The notes under the pieces were generated by a model, which was given only the letters and a program-made list of their open reading frames with translations, did not search any database and was not told the origin of the DNA. From positions 1 through 48,585 of the forward strand of contig PUDQ02000074.1 of NCBI GenBank assembly GCA_002964805.2: 48,585 nt of DNA, given 5' to 3'. This stretch comes from Trametes villosa (taxonomy: Eukaryota > Basidiomycota > Agaricomycetes > Polyporales > Polyporaceae). Position 1 is the stretch's first letter. Each line of letters starts with the position of its first letter. The position numbers and the translations under genes were made by a program. Shown here piece after piece: positions 44,326-48,585 of the stretch.

Positions 44326-47300
44326 CTAAGTCTTGGCGGATGTTTTCTTGGGCAACGCGCGCCAAGATGACACGCCCATTAGACGACAATACTCGTCTAA
44401 TGCTACGAGCTCCTTACAGTGCTCGTAGGGCTCCCATGTATGGTCCCCCATCGTCCACCGCACGTGGAACTGGCACTTATTGCCATTCCACTCGTGGCCG
44501 ATAATCTCTTCCACCAACCATTCGGTGGAGTCTTCATTGCCGAAGTCGTAATACGACTTCGCCTCACGATGCGGGAATACCGCATCGTCGTTTGGCTCAT
44601 AGCGTCGTAATAGCGACGCGTGGAACCGAGGGTGTATCCTTCGGTTCCGGAGTTCTTCTGGTAACTCCAGTACGTAGTTTGACGTACTGGGTATGCTCTC
44701 AATTATAGCATACGGTCCGATGTACTTAGGCACGAGTTTTCGTGCCCGACCCTTAGGTATCGACAAATTCTTTGTCGATAAGTATACCTTGTCCCCGACC
44801 TCAAAGTCGGGTTCGGCTTGCCTATGCTTATTCGCATAGTGTGTCTGGCGCACTCGCGCCTCGATGATGGCATCATGCGCCATCTCCAAGTTCGCCTTGG
44901 CTCTGAGTGCGAACTCTCGCACTCCTCGAAACGGAGTATCCGTTCCGATTCCGTTCATAGAACGCGGGAGGTACCCGTAGTTCAACTCGAACGGAGCGAA
45001 CCCTGTGGTAGAACTTACCGCAGAGTTGATAGCGAACTCCGCTATCGGTAGCTTCTCATACCAGTCCAACTGGTCAGGAGCTACCAGTGCACGGAGTATC
45101 TGCGACACTGAGCGTATACTACGCTCAGATAATCCATCCGTCTGTGGATGAAACGACGTGGACATGAGCAGCTTCGCCCCCATAAGGCGATGCAGTTCCT
45201 TCCAGAACTTGGAAGTGAACTTCGAGTCTCTATCAGAGACTATGGAGTCCGGTAGCCCGTGTAGACGGACTACTTCCCTGAAGTAGACCAGCGCCAGGTC
45301 TGACGCTGTGTCGGTTGTCTTGATGGGTATAAGGTGTACCATCGAGGTCAACCGACAGACTACAATCCATATGTAGTCGTATCCGTGCGAGGGCGGAAAC
45401 GGACCGAAGAAATCCATGGACATAGACGTCCATGGCACCGTAGGTATCGGTAGCGAGTGTAACAGCCCTATAGGGGGCTGTGTACTTATTTTCGTGGTGT
45501 GGCACACGCCGCACGAAATGCAGAACTTGTCTACATCCTTGCGTAACGCGGGCCACCAAAACCATTTGCGCACGTACTCTGACGTGCGCTGAGGTCCAAG
45601 ATGTCCAAGCGCGCTATGCGCTTGGTCTAACACGAGCTCCTGAAGGGCCCGTTTCCGATACAGACCACGAGGTATACACAATACCTCGTCGCCTTCACGG
45701 TTCTTGGTGTATATCACACCCTCGCGCATTACGAATGCGCGATGCTGAGTAGGCCGTTCCAGTATTTTCTGGAACGTCGAGTCATTAACATAACCTGACT
45801 TGACGGCTTTCAGGAAGCCGTCGTCTCCTTCTACCCAGACACGCAAAGAGGGACCCGCAGATAGCGAGTCCGACAGCGTCACATTGTCGCTGTCCGGGGT
45901 TGCTGCAGTCACCGAGATGGGTGCGTGTGCAGCGTAACGAGCCGACTCTACGACTCGTTCCTCTATTGGTTCTTGCACGCGTGCAGCGTGCGCGTTATCT
46001 GTCTCTAGCTGCGCGAGTTTCCGCGCAGATCGACGCAACACTCGAGCTGCGCGTAGCTCGATGAGTCGGGAGAAGGGGAGATCATCCCCTTCAGGATCTA
46101 GCCGCAAGTCGGCGTTAACATAGTCGAAATCTTCGGCTAGTTCCTCTATGTCGTCGTGTTCGAAGTAGCGGGATAAGCAGTCCGCTACTTTGTTCAGTTT
46201 ACCTGGAATATAGGTAATCGTCTTGTCGAACCTCGACAAGAATTCGTACCACCGTATCTGACGGTGGTTAGGACGCTCGAGCCCCTCAAGGAACTCGAGA
46301 GCTCTATGGTCAGTGACTATATTGAGCTTTCGTCCTATGAGCTTGTCCTCCCACTTGAACAAGCCTTCCATGATGGCTAGAGCTTCTTGCTCGTAGGTGC
46401 GATACGCCCGTTGTGCGGACGTAAATTTCTTCGACAGGAACCCGGCTGGCCTGCAAGTTTGCCAGTCGGGTCCTTGCCCGTATAACGCTCCGAGTCCATA
46501 CACGGACGCATCACAGATCAACCAAATGGGATCTGTGGAAGCCGGATCTATCGGCTTCAGTATGGGCACCTTACACGCGAGTGCTTTGATAGACTCAAAA
46601 CACTTGTCGTGCAGTGCGCGCCATACGAACGGACGGTCGTTATGGACCATGTCCGATAACGGCGATGTGTACGCCGTTACATCTGGCATAAAATGTGCCA
46701 GATAGTTTACTAGCCCGAGGAACCGCTGCACCTCGTTATACGAGCGAGGTGTCCGCCAGTTCCTGATACGGCTCATCTTGTCCGTATCGGCGTGTAGTCC
46801 CTTGTCATCTATTCGGTGACCGAGACAATCCAAGTCTTTGGAGTATAAGTCGCACTTGCTGCGGCTTAGGAAAAGCTTCGCCTCTCGAAGCTTTTCGAAC
46901 ACTATCCTTAAGTGTTCTTCGTGCTCCTCCTTGGAGTCCGAAAATACGAAAATGTCGTCCAAATAGACATGGACGAACCTTCCGATACAGTCACGGAATA
47001 TGGCTGTCATTAGACGTTGGAACGTGGACGGGGCGTTGGTGTCGCCCTGTTGCATGACCTCGCTCACGAACGTCCCGTAAGGCGTCGCGAACGCGGTCTT
47101 CCACACGTCCTCCGCAACTATGCGGATCTGTTCGTAGGCGTCGGACAGATCAATCTTCGAGCGATACTTCGCTCGAGCAACGTCCATCCGGATCTGGTCT
47201 TGATCCGGAAACGGTGTCAGATCGTGCACCGTGTTCTGGTTTCGTTGTCGCGCATCGAGTACGGTGCGCAGCTTGCCATTCTTCTTGGCAACGCACAGCA

Positions 47301-47847
47301 GAGGTGCTGCTTGCGTGACCGTTACCGGTCGCCACCAGCCTGCCTTCACATAGCGATTGATTTTCGCTATGAGCTCTGGCTTCACCACGTCCGCGCAACG
47401 TGGGAGATGATAGCGATATTTCTTCGCTTCATCGATGAGCGGAATGTGGTGATTGATCTCCCGGAACGGCGGGAGATGCTCCGGCGCAGGACGCATAATG
47501 TCCTCGGTGGCCGCATACCAGCGGTCACGAAGAGCTTTCAGCTCCTCCTCTTCCTCGTCTATGACGAACCCAGCGTGGGTTCGTCGGATCTGTTCGTCTT
47601 CCCACTGCTCCTTGGCTATCTTGTCCAAGAGCTCGTTGATGCCGTATGGGTCCTCGTACCCATACTTGTCCCTTCTAGGACCTCGCGACGAATGCATCGT
47701 CGGAATGAATTTTTCGCCAATGTTCGGCGGCGAGCTATCTTTGGCTCGCCCTTGGTGTCGTTCAGGAATCTTAACGGTTTCTACACCGCTCCCTCCCCCT
47801 CCTGACGACCCTCCGGACTTGTCGTAACGAGAGTGGGGAGGTTCCAC
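44326..47847 (-). CDS. Gypsy pol: reverse transcriptase, RNase H, integrase, chromodomain (1173 aa)
   Basis: The ORF is intact. From the N-terminus: a linker; reverse transcriptase with PLLCVAKKNGKLRTVLDAR, SKIDLSDAYEQI and the catalytic YLDD in HVYLDDIFVFSD; RNase H with LICDASVYGLGALYGQ, YEQEALAIMEGL and IVTDHRALEFL; integrase with the HHCC zinc motif (H..LGHLGP to CISCGVCH) and the DDE core (MDFFGPF, VSDRDSKF, LSERSIRS); and a C-terminal chromodomain (TEWLVEEIIGHEWNGNKCQF, then HVRW and HTWEPYEHC). This makes the element a chromovirus, expected to target histone-marked chromatin. All catalytic residues I can check are present. Pol starts 24 bp after the protease stop, in another frame, so it is probably made by reinitiation or frameshifting. 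Stop codons aside, the nucleotide sequence is packed with short inverted repeats. Confidence 0.95.
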   Translation of the reverse strand: MEPPHSRYDKSGGSSGGGGSGVETVKIPERHQGRAKDSSPPNIGEKFIPTMHSSRGPRRDKYGYEDPYGINELLDKIAKEQWEDEQIRRTHAGFVIDEEEEELKALRDRWYAATEDIMRPAPEHLPPFREINHHIPLIDEAKKYRYHLPRCADVVKPELIAKINRYVKAGWWRPVTVTQAAPLLCVAKKNGKLRTVLDARQRNQNTVHDLTPFPDQDQIRMDVARAKYRSKIDLSDAYEQIRIVAEDVWKTAFATPYGTFVSEVMQQGDTNAPSTFQRLMTAIFRDCIGRFVHVYLDDIFVFSDSKEEHEEHLRIVFEKLREAKLFLSRSKCDLYSKDLDCLGHRIDDKGLHADTDKMSRIRNWRTPRSYNEVQRFLGLVNYLAHFMPDVTAYTSPLSDMVHNDRPFVWRALHDKCFESIKALACKVPILKPIDPASTDPIWLICDASVYGLGALYGQGPDWQTCRPAGFLSKKFTSAQRAYRTYEQEALAIMEGLFKWEDKLIGRKLNIVTDHRALEFLEGLERPNHRQIRWYEFLSRFDKTITYIPGKLNKVADCLSRYFEHDDIEELAEDFDYVNADLRLDPEGDDLPFSRLIELRAARVLRRSARKLAQLETDNAHAARVQEPIEERVVESARYAAHAPISVTAATPDSDNVTLSDSLSAGPSLRVWVEGDDGFLKAVKSGYVNDSTFQKILERPTQHRAFVMREGVIYTKNREGDEVLCIPRGLYRKRALQELVLDQAHSALGHLGPQRTSEYVRKWFWWPALRKDVDKFCISCGVCHTTKISTQPPIGLLHSLPIPTVPWTSMSMDFFGPFPPSHGYDYIWIVVCRLTSMVHLIPIKTTDTASDLALVYFREVVRLHGLPDSIVSDRDSKFTSKFWKELHRLMGAKLLMSTSFHPQTDGLSERSIRSVSQILRALVAPDQLDWYEKLPIAEFAINSAVSSTTGFAPFELNYGYLPRSMNGIGTDTPFRGVREFALRAKANLEMAHDAIIEARVRQTHYANKHRQAEPDFEVGDKVYLSTKNLSIPKGRARKLVPKYIGPYAIIESIPSTSNYVLELPEELRNRRIHPRFHASLLRRYEPNDDAVFPHREAKSYYDFGNEDSTEWLVEEIIGHEWNGNKCQFHVRWTMGDHTWEPYEHCKELVALDEYCRLMGVSSWRALPKKTSAKT

Positions 47848-47871
47848 TCTTGTGGAACTCGCTACGTTGTC

Positions 47872-48585
47872 CTACTGCTTAGGTTTAGCAGTACCTTCGA
47901 ATTGGAATCGAGGAACCCATTTCTTGGGTTCGGGTTTCGCAGTCGTCGAAACCTCAGGATCGAACAACGGCAAACTTTTGCCGTTGATTACTACCGTACC
48001 TGCACGGAAGTCTAGGATTACTCCATGCTTCCTGCAGAAGGTAGTTCCCAACACGACATCGTACTTATCGATGTCTACTACGTCAAAGTATTGCGTAGTA
48101 TTCACAGAGCCCACCTTGAGCTCTGCTTGCGCACCATAATTGATGCGCGTCTTGCTGCCCTTGGTTCCCAATTGCAGCCCTACAGGCTGCGCCAGATCAA
48201 TACGATCTGCGCGACTCAGATACGCCAACTCTGGCGTAATCGAATCGGTCGTGCAGCCCGAGTCGAATAAGGCCAGAGCTGTGACCTTATTGATTGTAAT
48301 CTCAGCGCATAGTGTGCGCTGGGCCTGGAGCGTGCGCACAGGTTGCGCCGCGGGATCGTCTATACGACGTATCTTGTTGTCGTATAACCAGGCCTGCTTG
48401 TACCCTCGCGTGGGTGCAACCGCCATGGTGTGTAACCGAAGAGGCTCAGGTTCGGCCTCTTCCAGTGGTGCAATACGCATCGCGATGAAGTATTCATCTG
48501 CATCTCCCTCTCCAGGAGATGCGTAATGATCCTCGTCAGGATCATACTGAGATCCTTCCAGACCATAGTCTGACAACGGATATTC
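47872..48585 (-). CDS. Retropepsin-like aspartic protease ORF (N-terminus beyond the window)
   Basis: The frame is open from the right edge to the stop at 47872. The active-site motif is ALFDSGCTTDSI, with DSG in place of the more common DTG. The flap and second half are recognisable (YFDVVDIDKYDVVLGTTFCR, then GVILDFRAGTVVING). In Gypsy elements this domain releases mature Gag and Pol products. A Met at 48576 is in frame, but the ORF probably continues upstream into gag, which is not in the window. Confidence 0.85.
   Translation of the reverse strand, partial: EYPLSDYGLEGSQYDPDEDHYASPGEGDADEYFIAMRIAPLEEAEPEPLRLHTMAVAPTRGYKQAWLYDNKIRRIDDPAAQPVRTLQAQRTLCAEITINKVTALALFDSGCTTDSITPELAYLSRADRIDLAQPVGLQLGTKGSKTRINYGAQAELKVGSVNTTQYFDVVDIDKYDVVLGTTFCRKHGVILDFRAGTVVINGKSLPLFDPEVSTTAKPEPKKWVPRFQFEGTAKPKQ

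Larger units (their letters stand above)
37980..48585 (-). mobile_element. Gypsy/chromovirus LTR retrotransposon, 3' part (5' end beyond the window)
   Basis: Minus-strand order: protease ORF (right edge to 47872), pol (47847-44326), third ORF (44078-38690, interrupted), 3' non-coding part, polypurine tract (38231-38220) and 3' LTR (38219-37980). Gag, the primer-binding site and the 5' LTR would lie to the right of the window. Protease and pol have no frameshift or stop, so the copy is young; only the third ORF is broken, by a 2.8-kb insertion and one frameshift. The whole element is unusually rich in short inverted repeats (see findings). Confidence 0.88.

Noticed and set aside
1..48585. CRISPR arrays, tRNA or rRNA genes
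   Set aside because: The tandem repeats have no spacer pattern, the sequence is eukaryotic, and I found no tRNA cloverleaf or rRNA segment by eye; a covariance-model scan would be decisive.

Overview
The window looks like repeat-rich nuclear DNA of a basidiomycete fungus, most likely an Agaricomycete. The evidence is genes with many introns of about 45-60 bp (GT..AG), a Helitron of the type with a Rep, a Pif1-like helicase and a C-terminal ubiquitin-protease-like domain, a chromodomain Gypsy element with an extra ORF downstream of integrase, and a Tet-like 2OG-Fe(II) dioxygenase gene. No species can be named from the sequence alone.

Layout. 1-486: the 3' end of an unknown gene. 690-5485 (minus): a 15-exon gene for a Tet-like dioxygenase of about 1354 aa, with HxD...H...R visible; by family it would act on 5-methylcytosine. 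5786-8270: repeats, comprising a 74-bp perfect palindrome, a GC-rich array of nested hairpins and a satellite with a 157-bp period. 8436-10967: two tandem, diverged F-box-like genes (plus). 11394-18970: a Helitron with one in-frame stop, one frameshift and an altered HUH motif. 18971-27840: mostly repeats, including a G-quadruplex motif, a second palindrome related to the first, a CpG-poor AT-rich stretch with diverged direct and inverted repeats, short-period repeats, and 281-bp tandem repeats.

27891-37472 is an island of five host-like genes: a 1474-aa protein with a long disordered N-terminus, a small SUN-domain membrane protein, a 133-aa protein, a membrane protein with a Ser/Pro-rich middle, and a 148-aa protein. 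Two pairs are arranged head to head.

37980-48585 (minus): the 3' part of a Gypsy/chromovirus retrotransposon, which continues beyond the right edge. It has a protease, then RT-RNase H-integrase-chromodomain, then a third ORF, a polypurine tract and the 3' LTR. A 2.8-kb foldback element with 378-bp near-perfect terminal inverted repeats sits inside the third ORF.

The most unusual signal is that the Gypsy element, including its coding sequence, is packed with short perfect inverted repeats, about one 6-11 bp stem every 30-40 bp. The neighbouring Helitron ORF and host genes do not look like this. I know of no description of such a pattern; whether it reflects selection on RNA structure or a mutational process of reverse transcription is open.
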